DNA of 64,000 nucleotides from Oceanobacter sp. 1_MG-2023 (lineage in GTDB: Bacteria; Pseudomonadota; Gammaproteobacteria; Pseudomonadales; Oceanobacteraceae), in contig NZ_JAUYWA010000022.1 of assembly GCF_030689025.1 (NCBI RefSeq), forward strand, positions 1-64,000, given 5' to 3'. A model generated the notes under the pieces. The model was not told where the DNA came from, did not search any database, and was given only the letters and a program-made list of their open reading frames with translations. Shown here one piece after another: positions 1 to 9,852 of the stretch. Both the position numbers and the translations under genes were made by a program. Position 1 is the stretch's first letter, and the number at the start of each line of letters is the position of its first letter.

Positions 1-16
1 CGTATTTATCAGACAT
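1..16 (-). CDS. 5' start of an unknown gene, cut by the window edge
   Basis: An ATG on the minus strand at 16-14 opens a frame (M-S-D-K-Y) that leaves the window. A strong ribosome site (GGGAG) lies 7 to 11 bases before it and a promoter-like pair lies at 43-70. Only five codons are visible, so the product is unknown. It is on the same strand as, and downstream of, the transglutaminase-like gene. Confidence 0.4.
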
Positions 17-42
17 GATGTGTCACTCCCTGTAGAGGGTAA

Positions 43-70
43 ACTATAGAGGTGACACAGAATTTTGAAC
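43..70 (-). promoter_or_regulatory. Putative sigma70 promoter for the gene leaving the left edge
   Basis: On the minus strand, TTCAAA (70-65), a 16-base spacer and TATAGT (48-43) resemble a sigma70 promoter. A 7-bp inverted repeat, GTGTCAC (20-26) and GTGACAC (52-58), brackets the -10 side and could be an operator. This is inferred from motif match only. Confidence 0.4.
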
Positions 71-97
71 ACTACCCTCCATGCCGTAGCGGCAGCT

Positions 98-886
98 TCA
101 GCGCTTGATCTCTTCAACAGAAATAATCTGCTCAATCGGAAACACCGGTGGCCCATACTGGTTGTAAATGGCCACGTCGGTCGCGTCACGTCCGTAACCG
201 GTAGCCACGTAGGCTCCCTTGCGGCCATATTGAGTGGCATCAAAGGTGTACCAGCGGCCGCCGACATAGGCTTCGAACCAGGCGTGTAAATCCATCGGCT
301 GCAGCTCGTACAAGTAACCGACAACCTGACGGGCAGGAATACTCAGTGCCCGGCATAAAGCGATACAGAGGTGGGATAAATCCCGGCAGACACCGGACTG
401 GCGCAGGTTGATTTCGATAGCCGATACCGGTAACGGGCTGGTGCCTGGTTCATAACGAATGGTACGGCGCACCCAGTCTTCAATCGCCGCCACCTGATCA
501 TAACCCGGCAGACAGCCTTGGGTGATTTCGGTAGCCAGTTGGTGAAAACGGTCGGATTCACAATAGCGGCTGGGCAACAGATAGTTGAGGACATCCGCTG
601 GCAGATGCTGGATTTCCACAAAAAAGCTGCCCGGTGCTTCCTCGACATGCTCAAGGGTCATGACTTCTGCTGAGCAATACAGGGAAAACGGGCCGGGAGG
701 CGCGATCAGTCGCTGGCAGTCGTTGCCATAGGAGTCTTTGAATTCGGTAACCGGCACGCTGGGAAGCACTTCGTATTCTTCCCGTGCGACCCATTGCTGA
801 GAGCCCCGACGAGGGCGCAACATCAGAATAAACGGTGTGGGCACGGAAATTTCAAAGGAAAATTCACAACTGGTGCTGATCCACAT
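98..886 (-). CDS. Transglutaminase-like cysteine protease family protein
   Basis: A 262-aa protein with the bacterial transglutaminase-like layout: an N-terminal beta-rich domain (about 1-95) and a papain-fold core (about 110-255). The catalytic triad is visible as Cys167 (in GVCRDLSHL), His201 (in DLHAWFEAY) and Asp216 (in TFDATQ). No signal peptide is seen, so it should be cytoplasmic. Family members act as proteases, amidases or crosslinking enzymes; the substrate is unknown. Proteins of this kind are often encoded with Anbu protease, and an Anbu gene is present in this window but 57 kb away. Confidence 0.85.
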   Translation of the reverse strand: MWISTSCEFSFEISVPTPFILMLRPRRGSQQWVAREEYEVLPSVPVTEFKDSYGNDCQRLIAPPGPFSLYCSAEVMTLEHVEEAPGSFFVEIQHLPADVLNYLLPSRYCESDRFHQLATEITQGCLPGYDQVAAIEDWVRRTIRYEPGTSPLPVSAIEINLRQSGVCRDLSHLCIALCRALSIPARQVVGYLYELQPMDLHAWFEAYVGGRWYTFDATQYGRKGAYVATGYGRDATDVAIYNQYGPPVFPIEQIISVEEIKR

Positions 887-996
887 TCATGCTTTTCCTG
901 GTTGGTAGCTGAAGCGGTAACTATATGGGCAGAAGCCCTATACGCCTAGTGATATCAGGCTGTTTTCTGGACGGAGTGGGTAATTACAGCGGCCTG

Positions 997-1986
997 TTAT
1001 CTGAGAACTTTTACCTCAAATCCGGCTTCGCTGAGAATATAGGCGGCGGCTTCGGCCCGGTTGTCTCCCTGTACCACGTAGATAAAATCGCGATTCAATG
1101 TGTCCAAATGGCTACGCAGGTGGGTCAGGGGGACGTTGCGAGCGCGGGAAGTGGTTTCTTTTATCAGCTCCTGGGTGGGGCGCACATCAAGCTGGATAAT
1201 GCCGGTATCACTGTCTTCGATCAGTTCATTGAGTTGTTCGTTGTCGACATATTCCAGCACCGGTATTTTCAGTAAGGTATCAAAGTCAGTTTTACTGAGT
1301 ACCATCACCGTGCCATTGCTGCTCATGGTAATGGTGGCACTGCGCGGCAGGTTACTGATCAGTGCATCTTCGCCGAAAAGTGTACCCGGGCCGAGTGCCG
1401 CCAGTGTTTCTTCTTGCTTGCCATTGCTTCTGGTGACAACGGCCTTGCCGTGTTTGATAACGTAACATTCATGGCCTTCATCTCCTTCCTGGATAAGTAC
1501 ATCCCCCAGTGTTACCGGACGTTCGTCGAAACGGGCTAATAATGTCTGGATATTGCCGGGTGGAATACGGCTGAACAGGTCGGACGTCAGCAAGGCCTCG
1601 AGCCAGTCGGTTTCTTCATCGGATGCTGCAGCCAGCGCGACGTCAATCCAGGTGTTGATTAATTGCAGGGAGCGCCTGGGCAAACGGGCAATCAGGCAAT
1701 CGTCAACAACGACCGCTGAGTATTTATGAATGGAATGGTCGGCGTCGATTGCGAGGACGTTACCTTCATCCTCGCTGTGCTGGCGGGTGACATCAAAATG
1801 ATCGTCGATCAGGTCGATGGAGCCCTGTAGCAAATAATGACAGTAGTCGGCTTGCTGACCGCGTTTGAACAACAAGCTGCGTGACGTCAGCCGGATCAGC
1901 TCGAAATGGGGCAGCAACTCTTCCAATGCATGTTCGGAGAGATCACCAAAAGGGATAAACCGCTGTAATTGCTCTGCACTGATCAT
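997..1986 (-). CDS. Double cyclic-nucleotide-binding protein with C-terminal rhodanese-like domain
   Basis: A 329-aa soluble protein. Residues about 10-115 form a degenerate cyclic-nucleotide-binding (CRP/PKA regulatory) domain. Residues about 135-245 form a better one, with a phosphate-binding cassette around 201-222 (FGEDALI then PRSATI). Residues about 255-329 resemble rhodanese, but the loop that should carry the catalytic Cys reads YVVQGDNR, with Val305 at that place, so sulfur transfer is unlikely. There is no helix-turn-helix and no kinase domain. A sensory or scaffold role is inferred. ATG start at 1986. Confidence 0.8.
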   Translation of the reverse strand: MISAEQLQRFIPFGDLSEHALEELLPHFELIRLTSRSLLFKRGQQADYCHYLLQGSIDLIDDHFDVTRQHSEDEGNVLAIDADHSIHKYSAVVVDDCLIARLPRRSLQLINTWIDVALAAASDEETDWLEALLTSDLFSRIPPGNIQTLLARFDERPVTLGDVLIQEGDEGHECYVIKHGKAVVTRSNGKQEETLAALGPGTLFGEDALISNLPRSATITMSSNGTVMVLSKTDFDTLLKIPVLEYVDNEQLNELIEDSDTGIIQLDVRPTQELIKETTSRARNVPLTHLRSHLDTLNRDFIYVVQGDNRAEAAAYILSEAGFEVKVLR

Positions 1987-2137
1987 AACCTTCCGTCCTG
2001 GGTGGGAGAGTGCCGGGTGAGCGGAGTACAGAATGTCATGAATACAGGTGTGCCCGTCAAGATAAAAAACCGCCAGTAATAAAATACAAAGGTGTTCGAG
2101 GATACCTCAAGTACGTCAGCCCCTGATTTGCGCTGTA

Positions 2138-2779
2138 TCACAGCTCCGGTGAAGTTTTGTCGTTCACTGGTTGTTTGGGGTGTGACTGGCTTTGGGATAC
2201 TCCGGCAGTGATCGCAAAGCGCATGGCATCTTCAAAGGACCAGTCAACCTGGGTCAACTCTGACTTGGGCAGAAACAGGGTGTAGCCACCAACCATATAA
2301 CTCATTGGCAGATAAACCGCGACGAGGGGCTGGTCAGGGCGTGTTTGTTGTACCACCGGGGGTACCTTTTGGTTGGTGATAAAACCGACGGCAATACCTG
2401 GCCCGGGCATATCAACCAGTACGACCGGCTGTGACTGTTTTTTCTGGCCGTCAAACATACCGGCAAAGTCCTTTACTGCACCGTACAGGGTCTTGACGAC
2501 AGGGAAGCGTAACAGGGTGTCTTCGAGGTATGAGTGTAACCAGCTGATCGGGTTGAACTGGATCAGTAAACCCACCACAAACAGGCTGACCAGCATCACG
2601 ATCAGGCCAAAGCCGGGAATGTCTGAGTTGGCATCGCTCAATACCAGGCCGGTCAGGGATAACAGTTCAAGACCGATATTGTCGAGCCATAGCAGCGTTG
2701 ACCACAGCAACCAGGCAGTGATCACCAGTGGTAATACGACGACAGATCCCTTTAATAGCACTCGAGCCAGGTATGGCAT
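2138..2779 (-). CDS. DUF502 family inner membrane protein
   Basis: A 213-aa protein matching the DUF502 family: two strong hydrophobic segments near residues 7-30 and 52-75, separated by a short loop, then a conserved soluble region with the family-typical RFPVVKTLYGAVKDF stretch and a GYTLFLP motif near 165. The C-terminal tail is polar. The function of the family is not established; it is an integral inner membrane protein. It is a separate minus-strand gene, divergent from the dcw cluster. Confidence 0.85.
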   Translation of the reverse strand: MPYLARVLLKGSVVVLPLVITAWLLWSTLLWLDNIGLELLSLTGLVLSDANSDIPGFGLIVMLVSLFVVGLLIQFNPISWLHSYLEDTLLRFPVVKTLYGAVKDFAGMFDGQKKQSQPVVLVDMPGPGIAVGFITNQKVPPVVQQTRPDQPLVAVYLPMSYMVGGYTLFLPKSELTQVDWSFEDAMRFAITAGVSQSQSHPKQPVNDKTSPEL

Positions 2780-3391
2780 GGACGTTCCTTGATAATGGAG
2801 CCGGCTCAGAGGTCCGGTTTCCGGTGATTGAGTTTGTGTCGTAGCGCTTGGCGCTTGCGCCGGATTTTACGCTGTGTTGCCTGGGTATTGTTACTGCTCG
2901 GTACATTGACCACGAGACCAGCCACCACGTTCAACAATACGCAGCTGGCCAGAAAGATAAAGCGGGAGTCCAGGATTCACAACCGTGGACAGCCCGTAAT
3001 GCGTGTACTCGTGATATGGCGTCAATCCTGCCGGTTATTTCCCCGCTGATGGGCCCCGGGAGTCCGGCGAACAGTGATCCCCCGTGCTTGCGTGAACAAA
3101 AGTCATGCTTTGGAGCAATGACTGGTTTGTGACTTCGAGAGTGGATATCAACGGGTGACAGGAGTGCCGGATGATTGCGCTTCTGGTTCTGCTTGGCCGG
3201 GATTATTCCTGCTGGCAAGCGTGCTGGATTGTATCTGAATGTAACAGAACGTGAGGAATCGCCTTGAGTCATGACGCCAGGCTTCAAGGCCGCTGGAATA
3301 TTTTGTTTGTGAGTTTTTTTTGCATCGCCAGAAAGCTTGCTAACTGATTGTTCTTTAAAAGAAATTTCAAATTTCAGGTGGATTCATCAGC
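2780..3391. other. Long intergenic region before the mra promoter
   Basis: About 600 bases lie between the divergent DUF502 gene and the mra promoter. Several short open frames exist on both strands, but none has a convincing ribosome site, codon pattern or recognisable product. A weak hairpin (GCCTTGA 3261-3267 with TCAAGGC 3284-3290) and a T-rich tract near 3301-3320 are the only structures seen. Confidence 0.5.
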
Positions 3392-3420
3392 TTGCAATGA
3401 GAGTAGCCTATTCCTATAGT
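3392..3420 (+). promoter_or_regulatory. Putative Pmra promoter of the dcw cluster
   Basis: TTGCAA (3392-3397), a 17-base spacer and TATAGT (3415-3420) fit a sigma70 promoter. Transcription would start near 3427, giving a leader of about 170 bases before mraZ. It lies 40 bases upstream of the MraZ-box repeats, which is compatible with repression by MraZ. Inferred from consensus match. Confidence 0.6.
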
Positions 3421-3459
3421 GTCACAAAGTGTCGAATTGTGGCGTATTTGAGACAAAAG

Positions 3460-3474
3460 TGGGAGATAGTGGGG
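3460..3474 (+). promoter_or_regulatory. MraZ box (TGGGN repeats, 10-bp period)
   Basis: TGGGA (3460-3464) and TGGGG (3470-3474) are separated by 5 bases. This is the direct-repeat pattern to which MraZ proteins bind in other bacteria to repress their own operon. Degenerate copies in the same 10-bp register appear at 3440 (TGGCG) and 3480 (CCGGA). The site is 120 bases upstream of mraZ. Confidence 0.65.
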
Positions 3475-3595
3475 AGTAACCGGATGGAATAAAGGCTAAT
3501 ATCCACTGCCCTGAATTGAGCTTTGACCAAGACATACACGAGGGTCTGTAATGACCAAAACGCCTGAAACCTGCACCGTGATGATCTGATTTTTT

Positions 3596-4051
3596 ATGTT
3601 TCGCGGCATGCACCATATAAATCTGGATGCCAAAGGTCGTCTGGCAATCCCGGCAAAAGTACGGGAAGCCTTGGAGGAGCAGGAAGTGTCTGTTTTGGTG
3701 GTAACGGTGGACAGTCAGGATTCCTGTCTGCTGGTTTACCCGCTCGCGGAATGGGTCAAGATTGAAGCCAAGCTGGATCAACTGCCCACGTTAAACCCCG
3801 CGACCAAAAAGCTGAAACGCTTGCTGCAAGGCCACGCGACAGAATGCAGCGCCGACGGCAGCGGTCGGATCCTGATCAGCCCAGCCTGTCGTCAATACGC
3901 CGGGCTGATCAAGGAATGTGTATTGATGGGGCAAGGCAACAAGCTGGAACTCTGGGACAAGGCCCGTTGGGAGACTCAGCTGAACGATTATCTGGAACAA
4001 CCCATGTCGCTGGACACCCTTCCCGACGAACTCAAGAGTCTGTCTATATGA
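3596..4051 (+). CDS. mraZ: Transcriptional regulator MraZ
   Basis: A 151-aa protein, the usual length for MraZ. It has two SpoVT/AbrB-like MraZ repeats; the first carries the signature around [13 protein letters not shown] (12-24) and the second around [13 protein letters not shown]. MraZ forms a ring oligomer and binds TGGGN repeats to control the mra/dcw operon; such repeats are seen upstream at 3460-3474. It is the first gene of the cluster and its stop overlaps the rsmH start (ATGA). The ribosome site before the ATG is weak. Confidence 0.97.
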   Translation: MFRGMHHINLDAKGRLAIPAKVREALEEQEVSVLVVTVDSQDSCLLVYPLAEWVKIEAKLDQLPTLNPATKKLKRLLQGHATECSADGSGRILISPACRQYAGLIKECVLMGQGNKLELWDKARWETQLNDYLEQPMSLDTLPDELKSLSI

Positions 4052-4983
4052 ATTTGCAAGAGCTGGCCCACGCTACCGTGTTGCTGGAACCAACCGTTGA
4101 CGGTTGTTTGAACGATCCGTCCGGGGTTTATATTGATGGTACCTTTGGTCGTGGTGGGCACAGCCGGCTGTTGTTATCGAAACTGGCAGCGGATGGCCGA
4201 CTGTTCGGGTTTGATAAAGACCCGCGGGCCATCGAAACCGGTGAGCAGCTGCATCAGGAAGACGAGCGTTTCAATATCGTACAAGCCTCGTTTGCGGATA
4301 TGAAACAGGAGATGGCGGCTCGGGGAATCGAGCGTATCAACGGCATTCTGCTGGATTTGGGTGTTTCTTCCCCACAGCTGGATGATCCGGAACGTGGCTT
4401 CAGCTTTATGCGTGATGGCCCGCTGGATATGCGTATGAATCCGGATGCGGGCATGTCTGCCGCGGAATGGGTGGCCACCACGGACGAAAATGAAATTATC
4501 CGGGTCTTGAGAGAATACGGTGAAGAGCGTTTTGCCCGGCGTATGGCACGCGCCATTCTGGCTGCCCGGGCGACGGCACCAATTACCCGTACCCTGCAAC
4601 TGGCGGAACTGATCAAGGAAGCCAACCCGGCCTGGGAACGTCACAAGCATCCAGCCACCCGTGCCTTTCAGGCGATCCGTATTGCCGTGAATAATGAACT
4701 GGGAGATCTGGAGCGGGTACTGGACGAAAGCGTCGACTTCTTGTTACCCGGTGGCCGCCTGGCGGTAATCAGCTTTCATTCGCTGGAAGATCGCATGGTG
4801 AAACGCTTTATCCGGGCACAGGAAAAAGGACGCGATGTACCTCCCGGCTTCCCGATACTGGAAGCAGACCTGGGTAAAACCATGAAACGTATTGGGAAAG
4901 CCATCATGCCCGATGATGACGAAGTGCGCAGTAATGCCCGTGCCCGCAGTGCGGTATTACGCATTGCCGAACGGTTGTCATGA
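4048..4983 (+). CDS. rsmH: 16S rRNA (cytosine1402-N4)-methyltransferase RsmH
   Basis: A 311-aa SAM-dependent methyltransferase, typical in length for RsmH (MraW), which N4-methylates C1402 of 16S rRNA. The N-terminal HATVLLEP, the SAM-binding [10 protein letters not shown] (about 31-40), the [12 protein letters not shown] stretch and the [14 protein letters not shown] motif ([11 protein letters not shown]) are all present. I chose the ATG at 4048, which overlaps the mraZ stop; a longer frame begins at 3844 inside mraZ but matches no family N-terminus. The gene ends by overlapping ftsL. Confidence 0.97.
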   Translation: MNLQELAHATVLLEPTVDGCLNDPSGVYIDGTFGRGGHSRLLLSKLAADGRLFGFDKDPRAIETGEQLHQEDERFNIVQASFADMKQEMAARGIERINGILLDLGVSSPQLDDPERGFSFMRDGPLDMRMNPDAGMSAAEWVATTDENEIIRVLREYGEERFARRMARAILAARATAPITRTLQLAELIKEANPAWERHKHPATRAFQAIRIAVNNELGDLERVLDESVDFLLPGGRLAVISFHSLEDRMVKRFIRAQEKGRDVPPGFPILEADLGKTMKRIGKAIMPDDDEVRSNARARSAVLRIAERLS

Positions 4984-5234
4984 ACCTGGCAGTGATCCTG
5001 GTCTGGTTGGTGGTTGTGGTTTCTGCGCTGGTACAGATCGGCGTCAGCCATGGTCATCGCCAGCTGGTACAGCAATGGCAGACTCTGGATAGTCGCAGCG
5101 ACGCCTTGCAGCAGGAACAGACCCGGTTGGTTCTGGAGCTGGCGGCATTGACCAGTTATGCCCGTATCGATCAGCGCGCACGACGTGAACTCAATATGAT
5201 TGAACCGCAACAGGTCAGGATTCTTCCTCAATGA
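4980..5234 (+). CDS. ftsL: Cell division protein FtsL
   Basis: An 84-aa bitopic membrane protein: one hydrophobic segment at about 4-24 followed by a periplasmic heptad-rich stretch containing many Gln and Leu, as expected for the FtsL coiled coil that pairs with FtsB and FtsQ. Sequence identity is always low in this family, so the call rests on length, topology and position between rsmH and ftsI. Start and stop each overlap a neighbour by 4 bases, indicating translational coupling. Confidence 0.9.
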   Translation: MNLAVILVWLVVVVSALVQIGVSHGHRQLVQQWQTLDSRSDALQQEQTRLVLELAALTSYARIDQRARRELNMIEPQQVRILPQ

Positions 5235-6952
5235 CAGGCTTGGCGAATGATCATACTGCTCCGGGCATTATCCGCTGGCGCTTTGTATTAGTGCTGCTGG
5301 TGATGGCTGCGCTGCTGGTGATGATTCTGGTGCGGCTGATCTCGTTACATACGGTAGATCAGCCGTTTCTGTTTGAAGAAGGCGAAAAACGGATTGTCCG
5401 TGCCCAACTGCAACCTGCCCGGCGCGGCATGATTACCGACCGTTTTGGCAAGCCATTGGCGGTCAGTACTGCGGTGGTGGATATCAGCCTGAATCCACAG
5501 GTTTTTGATGTAAAACAGGCCGGTGCACTGGCTGACGTGCTGGATATGCCCGCCGCGACACTGGCAAAGGAAATTACCGAAGCCCGCCAGCGTGGGCGTG
5601 GCTTTTATTACGTCGACCGTCAGGTACAACCGGCCCAGGCCGATCGGGTTGCCGCTTTGGGGCTGGACGGGCTGCAATTTGACAGTCGGTTCCGGCGTTA
5701 TTATCCCGCCGCAGAGGTGACATCGCATCTGGTGGGGATTGTTGATATCGATGGTAACGGCCAGGAAGGAATGGAGCTGGCTTATAACGATTACCTGACC
5801 GGTACTGGCGGGCGGCGTACCGTGATTCGTGACCGATACGGTCGGGTGGTAAAACAACTCGTGGTGGAGTCCGTGGCACAGCCGGGCCACGACCTGCGCT
5901 TGACCATCGACCTGCGGCTGCAATATCTGGCCTATCGTGAACTGATGGCTGCGGTGCGTCAGCACCAGGCGACGTCGGGCAGTGCGGTGTTACTGGATGC
6001 TCATAATGGCGAGGTACTGGCGCTGGTGAATCAGCCATCGTACAACCCCAATAACCGGGCCGGGCTAAAACCGGAGTTTATGCGTAACCGGGCACTGGCG
6101 GATGTGCTGGAGCCAGGTTCAACCATGAAGCCGTTTACGGTCGCGGCGGCGCTGGATTCCGGCCGCTATACTCCGGATACCCCGATTGATACCAGTCCGG
6201 GTTATTTACGTATCAAAAACAAGACCATTCGGGATCATCGTAACTATGGCGTACTGGATGTCACCGGTGTGATTACCAAGTCCAGTAACGTTGGCGTGAG
6301 CCTGATTTCAGCCGATCTTGGGGCTGACGTGCTGTTCAATATCATGCGAGCGGCCGGTCTGGGTCAGGCCAGTGGTTTGGGCTTTCCGGGTGAAAGTGTG
6401 GGCATCTTGCCTTATCCCGAACAGATGGACGACTTGCGTCTGGCCACGGTGTCGTACGGTTACGGCATGGCGGTTTCGCCGTTACAGCTGGCGCAATCCT
6501 ATACCAGTTTTACCCAGCATGGCTGTCGTTTTAACGCGACCTTGCTACTGGACAATGAAGCGCGGCCTGGTTGCAAGCAGGTAATGTCGGCGGATACCGC
6601 TCGCAAGGTACTGGATATTCTCGAAACCGTGACTTCCGATATCGGCACCGGTCGACGTGCTCGTGTTGCTGGCTATCGGGTCGGCGGCAAAACAGGCACA
6701 GCCCACAAGGTTGGTGATAGTGGTTACGAGGATTCGACCTATAACGCCGTGTTTGCCGGTATTGCACCGCTGACCGACCCTGACCTGGTGCTGGTTGTTG
6801 CGATTGATGAACCCCAGGGGCGTGAATATTACGGCGGCGAAGTGGCTGCTCCGGTTTTTTCTCGCATCATGGAACAAGCGTTACGTTTGCGCCAGATTGC
6901 ACCGGACGATTCGAGTGCCGCCGCCCTGATTGTTGCCGGAGACCCGAGATGA
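5231..6952 (+). CDS. ftsI: Peptidoglycan D,D-transpeptidase FtsI (PBP3)
   Basis: A 573-aa septal class B penicillin-binding protein. It has a short cytoplasmic tail, one transmembrane segment at about 17-39, a pedestal domain and a C-terminal transpeptidase domain. The active-site motifs are visible: Ser297-X-X-Lys (STMK), Ser351-Ser-Asn (SSN) and Lys487-Thr-Gly (KTG). It crosslinks septal peptidoglycan together with FtsW and is the target of many beta-lactams. It overlaps ftsL and murE by 4 bases each. Confidence 0.97.
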   Translation: MTGLANDHTAPGIIRWRFVLVLLVMAALLVMILVRLISLHTVDQPFLFEEGEKRIVRAQLQPARRGMITDRFGKPLAVSTAVVDISLNPQVFDVKQAGALADVLDMPAATLAKEITEARQRGRGFYYVDRQVQPAQADRVAALGLDGLQFDSRFRRYYPAAEVTSHLVGIVDIDGNGQEGMELAYNDYLTGTGGRRTVIRDRYGRVVKQLVVESVAQPGHDLRLTIDLRLQYLAYRELMAAVRQHQATSGSAVLLDAHNGEVLALVNQPSYNPNNRAGLKPEFMRNRALADVLEPGSTMKPFTVAAALDSGRYTPDTPIDTSPGYLRIKNKTIRDHRNYGVLDVTGVITKSSNVGVSLISADLGADVLFNIMRAAGLGQASGLGFPGESVGILPYPEQMDDLRLATVSYGYGMAVSPLQLAQSYTSFTQHGCRFNATLLLDNEARPGCKQVMSADTARKVLDILETVTSDIGTGRRARVAGYRVGGKTGTAHKVGDSGYEDSTYNAVFAGIAPLTDPDLVLVVAIDEPQGREYYGGEVAAPVFSRIMEQALRLRQIAPDDSSAAALIVAGDPR

Positions 6953-8493
6953 AGCTTTCCCAATTGTTGCAGGACGATCTGTTTATTCCACCGGAATGGG
7001 ATCGTGAATTTGCCGATATGGTTACCGATAGCCGAGATGTTCAGGCCGGTGACTTGTTTGTTGCCCGTTCTGGAGCGGTGAGCCACGGGGCTGATTATAT
7101 CAATGCTGCGATTCAGCAGGGTGCGGTTGCGGTTCTACAAGAGGCGGACGTCGGTTTTCGCTGTGAGTTTGGCCAGACCGCGGTGCCGGTTTTTTCGACA
7201 CCAGAAGTGTCTGCGCAACTGGCAAGCTGGTTGTATCGGCGGTATCCGGATGCGGGCCAGTTACCGGTTCTGGCGGTCACCGGCACCAACGGCAAAAGCT
7301 CATGCGTGGCGTATATGGCCCAGCTTTCCCGGGCGCTGGGCAAGCCTTGCGGGGTGCTGGGCACCCTGGGGAATGGTATCTGGCCGGCCTTGGCTCCGAC
7401 TCGTAATACCACGCCGGATTTGTCGGTGGTCTTACGGACCCTGGCCCAGACCGCGGACCAAGGCGCTGGCCGTGCGGCAATGGAAGTGTCGTCCCACGGT
7501 CTCGACCAGGGCCGTGTGGCCGGCATGCATTTCCAGGGCGCACTACTGACCAATCTGACCCAGGATCACCTGGATTATCACGGTGATATGGAGAGTTACT
7601 TCCAGTCCAAGCGCCGCTTGTTACTGGATTACAACGCCCGGTTTGTTGTGATTAATCGGGATTGCCCGTATGGACAACGCTTGCTGGCGGACCCGGAGAT
7701 TCCGGGGCATCGTTTCAGTTATGGCGAGATGACGGATCAGGCGAGTACAGCACCAAGCGACGCTGGCTCTGCAGCGATTCAGTCTGTCAGTTATCGTCTG
7801 CTGACCCTGAACCGCAACGGGATGTGTGCTGAGCTAACCACCCCTTGGGGATGCCGCCAGCTGGAGTTGCCGTTATTGGGGGTGTTTAACCTCGCCAATG
7901 CAGTGGCTGCCATCACCATGTTGGCGGCGGCCGGTGACGATCTGGATGCGCTGACAGAGGCGGCCGCCGGACTGCAGCCTGTGGCTGGCCGTATGGATGT
8001 GTACGAGCCGGTCAGTGGTACTGGCCCGACGGTTATTATTGATTTTGCCCATACGCCGGATGCATTGAACAGCGTGCTGTCCTCCTTGCAGCCCTGGCAG
8101 CAACCGCTGACGCTGGTATTTGGCTGTGGTGGTGATCGAGACCGGAGCAAACGGCCCAAAATGATGGCGGTCGCCATGCAGTTTGCCGATGCCATCTGGC
8201 TGACCGATGACAACCCGCGTTTTGAAGATCCGCAGCGTATTTTTGCTGATGCACTGGCAGCTCCCGGCGCCAGTGAAGCCGGTTTGCACCTGGAGCATGA
8301 CCGCACGCAGGCCATTACCCAGGCCCTGGCTGATGCGCCGGAACAGGGACTGGTGGTGATCGCAGGGAAAGGTCACGAAACCTGGCAGGAAATTGCTGGT
8401 GTCAAACATCCTTTTTGCGACGCCGATGTACTGGCGGCATTGGGGTATGTGCCGCGTAGCCCGTCTCCCAGGGGAGGGCAGCATGCGGTTTGA
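6949..8493 (+). CDS. murE: UDP-MurNAc-tripeptide synthetase MurE (meso-DAP adding)
   Basis: A 514-aa Mur ligase that adds the third residue to UDP-MurNAc-L-Ala-D-Glu in the cytoplasm. The ATP loop GTNGKSS is at 112-118 and the DNPR motif at 421-424 marks the meso-diaminopimelate-specific form, as expected for a Gram-negative cell. The three Mur domains (N-terminal, central ATPase, C-terminal) are complete. The start overlaps the ftsI stop; the end overlaps murF by 11 bases. Confidence 0.97.
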   Translation: MKLSQLLQDDLFIPPEWDREFADMVTDSRDVQAGDLFVARSGAVSHGADYINAAIQQGAVAVLQEADVGFRCEFGQTAVPVFSTPEVSAQLASWLYRRYPDAGQLPVLAVTGTNGKSSCVAYMAQLSRALGKPCGVLGTLGNGIWPALAPTRNTTPDLSVVLRTLAQTADQGAGRAAMEVSSHGLDQGRVAGMHFQGALLTNLTQDHLDYHGDMESYFQSKRRLLLDYNARFVVINRDCPYGQRLLADPEIPGHRFSYGEMTDQASTAPSDAGSAAIQSVSYRLLTLNRNGMCAELTTPWGCRQLELPLLGVFNLANAVAAITMLAAAGDDLDALTEAAAGLQPVAGRMDVYEPVSGTGPTVIIDFAHTPDALNSVLSSLQPWQQPLTLVFGCGGDRDRSKRPKMMAVAMQFADAIWLTDDNPRFEDPQRIFADALAAPGASEAGLHLEHDRTQAITQALADAPEQGLVVIAGKGHETWQEIAGVKHPFCDADVLAALGYVPRSPSPRGGQHAV

Positions 8494-9847
8494 TTTTAAC
8501 CTCAGTCAGGTGGCGGCTTTATTGGGCCTGGCAACACCAGCCGTGGATGTGCGTTGTACTGGTGTCTGTACGGATACACGTCAGATCCAGTCGGGCGACT
8601 TGTATGTCGCGCTGCGGGGCGAGCATTTTGATGGTAATCGGTTTGCATCCCAGGCGTTGGCCGCTGGCGCGGTGGCCGTCTTGCTGGATGAAGCACCGCC
8701 GGAGGTCCTGGATGGCCCGTGTCTGATCTGTGCTGACGGGCTGTTGGCGTATGGTCAGATTGCAGGCTGGCAACGGGGCGCCTTTTATGGCCCGATTGTG
8801 GCGATTACCGGCAGTGCAGGTAAAACCACGACCAAGCAGCTGATGGCGAAGGTGCTTGAGCAACAATTTATTACCTGGATGACACCGGGGAATCTGAATA
8901 ACCACATTGGGGTGCCCAAAACCCTGCTGGCTTTGCAACCGGAGCATGAAGCGGCGGTGGTGGAGCTGGGTGCCAGTGGCCCAGGGGAGATTGATTACAC
9001 GGCCTGTCTGGTCAAACCAACCATCGGCATCATCACTAACGCGGGTGCTGCTCATCTGGAAGGGTTTGGCTCTCTGGCCGGGGTGGTGCAAACCAAAGGC
9101 GAGTTGATTGATAGCGTCGATGTTAACGGCATCGTGGTGTTGAACGCCGATGATCCGGCATTTGCACCGTGGCAAACACGAGCGGGCAATAAACAGGTTG
9201 TCTCGTTTGGTTTATCGGCCAGCGCTGATTTGTTTGCCAGCGAAGTGGCGTGCCGTGTGGGTGGCAGTGATTTTGTTGTGCATAGCCGTCATGAGGGTTG
9301 GTCGCAACATGTGTGTCTGGCTTTCCCGGGGCAGCACAATGTAAGCAATGCGCTGGCTGTTTTTGCGGCAGCCAGGGGATTGGGCATGACTCCGGCTATG
9401 ATTGCCGCCGGATTGCAGGCTGCCGTGCCTGTGGCTGGTCGAATGAAGGCCGTGGCCGGGCAGAATCAATGGCAAATTATTGATGACAGTTATAACGCTA
9501 ACCCGGCTTCCATTCGCGCAGCGATTGATGTAATAAGCCTCGCCTCCGGTGCCTGGTTGGTGCTGGGTGATATGGCAGAGCTGGGTGAAGAAGCGGAACA
9601 GGCGCACAGCGATATTGGTCGTTATGCACGCCAACAGGGAGTCTCGGCACTGGTTGCAACCGGGCCATTGAGTCGCTTCACTGTGGCCGCATTTGGTGAT
9701 CAGGGATATTGGTTACCTGATCGGGATGGGGTGGTGGCGCTGATAAAACAAAAAATGCCCGACCAGACGACTGTTCTGGTCAAGGGTTCGCGCAGCGCTG
9801 GTATGGACTCTGTGGTCCGGGCGCTGCAACTGCATTCAGAGGAATAA
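8483..9847 (+). CDS. murF: UDP-MurNAc-tripeptide:D-Ala-D-Ala ligase MurF
   Basis: A 454-aa Mur ligase that adds D-Ala-D-Ala to form UDP-MurNAc-pentapeptide. The ATP loop GSAGKTT is at 110-116 and the central NNHIGVP and DDSYNANP motifs are typical of MurF. I chose the ATG at 8483 (MRFDFNLSQ), which has a good ribosome site (GGGAGG at 8471-8476) inside the murE end; the frame is open upstream to 8393 but that part only repeats the murE coding region. Confidence 0.96.
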   Translation: MRFDFNLSQVAALLGLATPAVDVRCTGVCTDTRQIQSGDLYVALRGEHFDGNRFASQALAAGAVAVLLDEAPPEVLDGPCLICADGLLAYGQIAGWQRGAFYGPIVAITGSAGKTTTKQLMAKVLEQQFITWMTPGNLNNHIGVPKTLLALQPEHEAAVVELGASGPGEIDYTACLVKPTIGIITNAGAAHLEGFGSLAGVVQTKGELIDSVDVNGIVVLNADDPAFAPWQTRAGNKQVVSFGLSASADLFASEVACRVGGSDFVVHSRHEGWSQHVCLAFPGQHNVSNALAVFAAARGLGMTPAMIAAGLQAAVPVAGRMKAVAGQNQWQIIDDSYNANPASIRAAIDVISLASGAWLVLGDMAELGEEAEQAHSDIGRYARQQGVSALVATGPLSRFTVAAFGDQGYWLPDRDGVVALIKQKMPDQTTVLVKGSRSAGMDSVVRALQLHSEE

Positions 9848-9852
9848 GGTTT

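Noticed and set aside
2828..3287. Short frames on both strands in the mraZ leader
   Set aside because: They overlap each other in different frames and show no start signals or similarity to known proteins.
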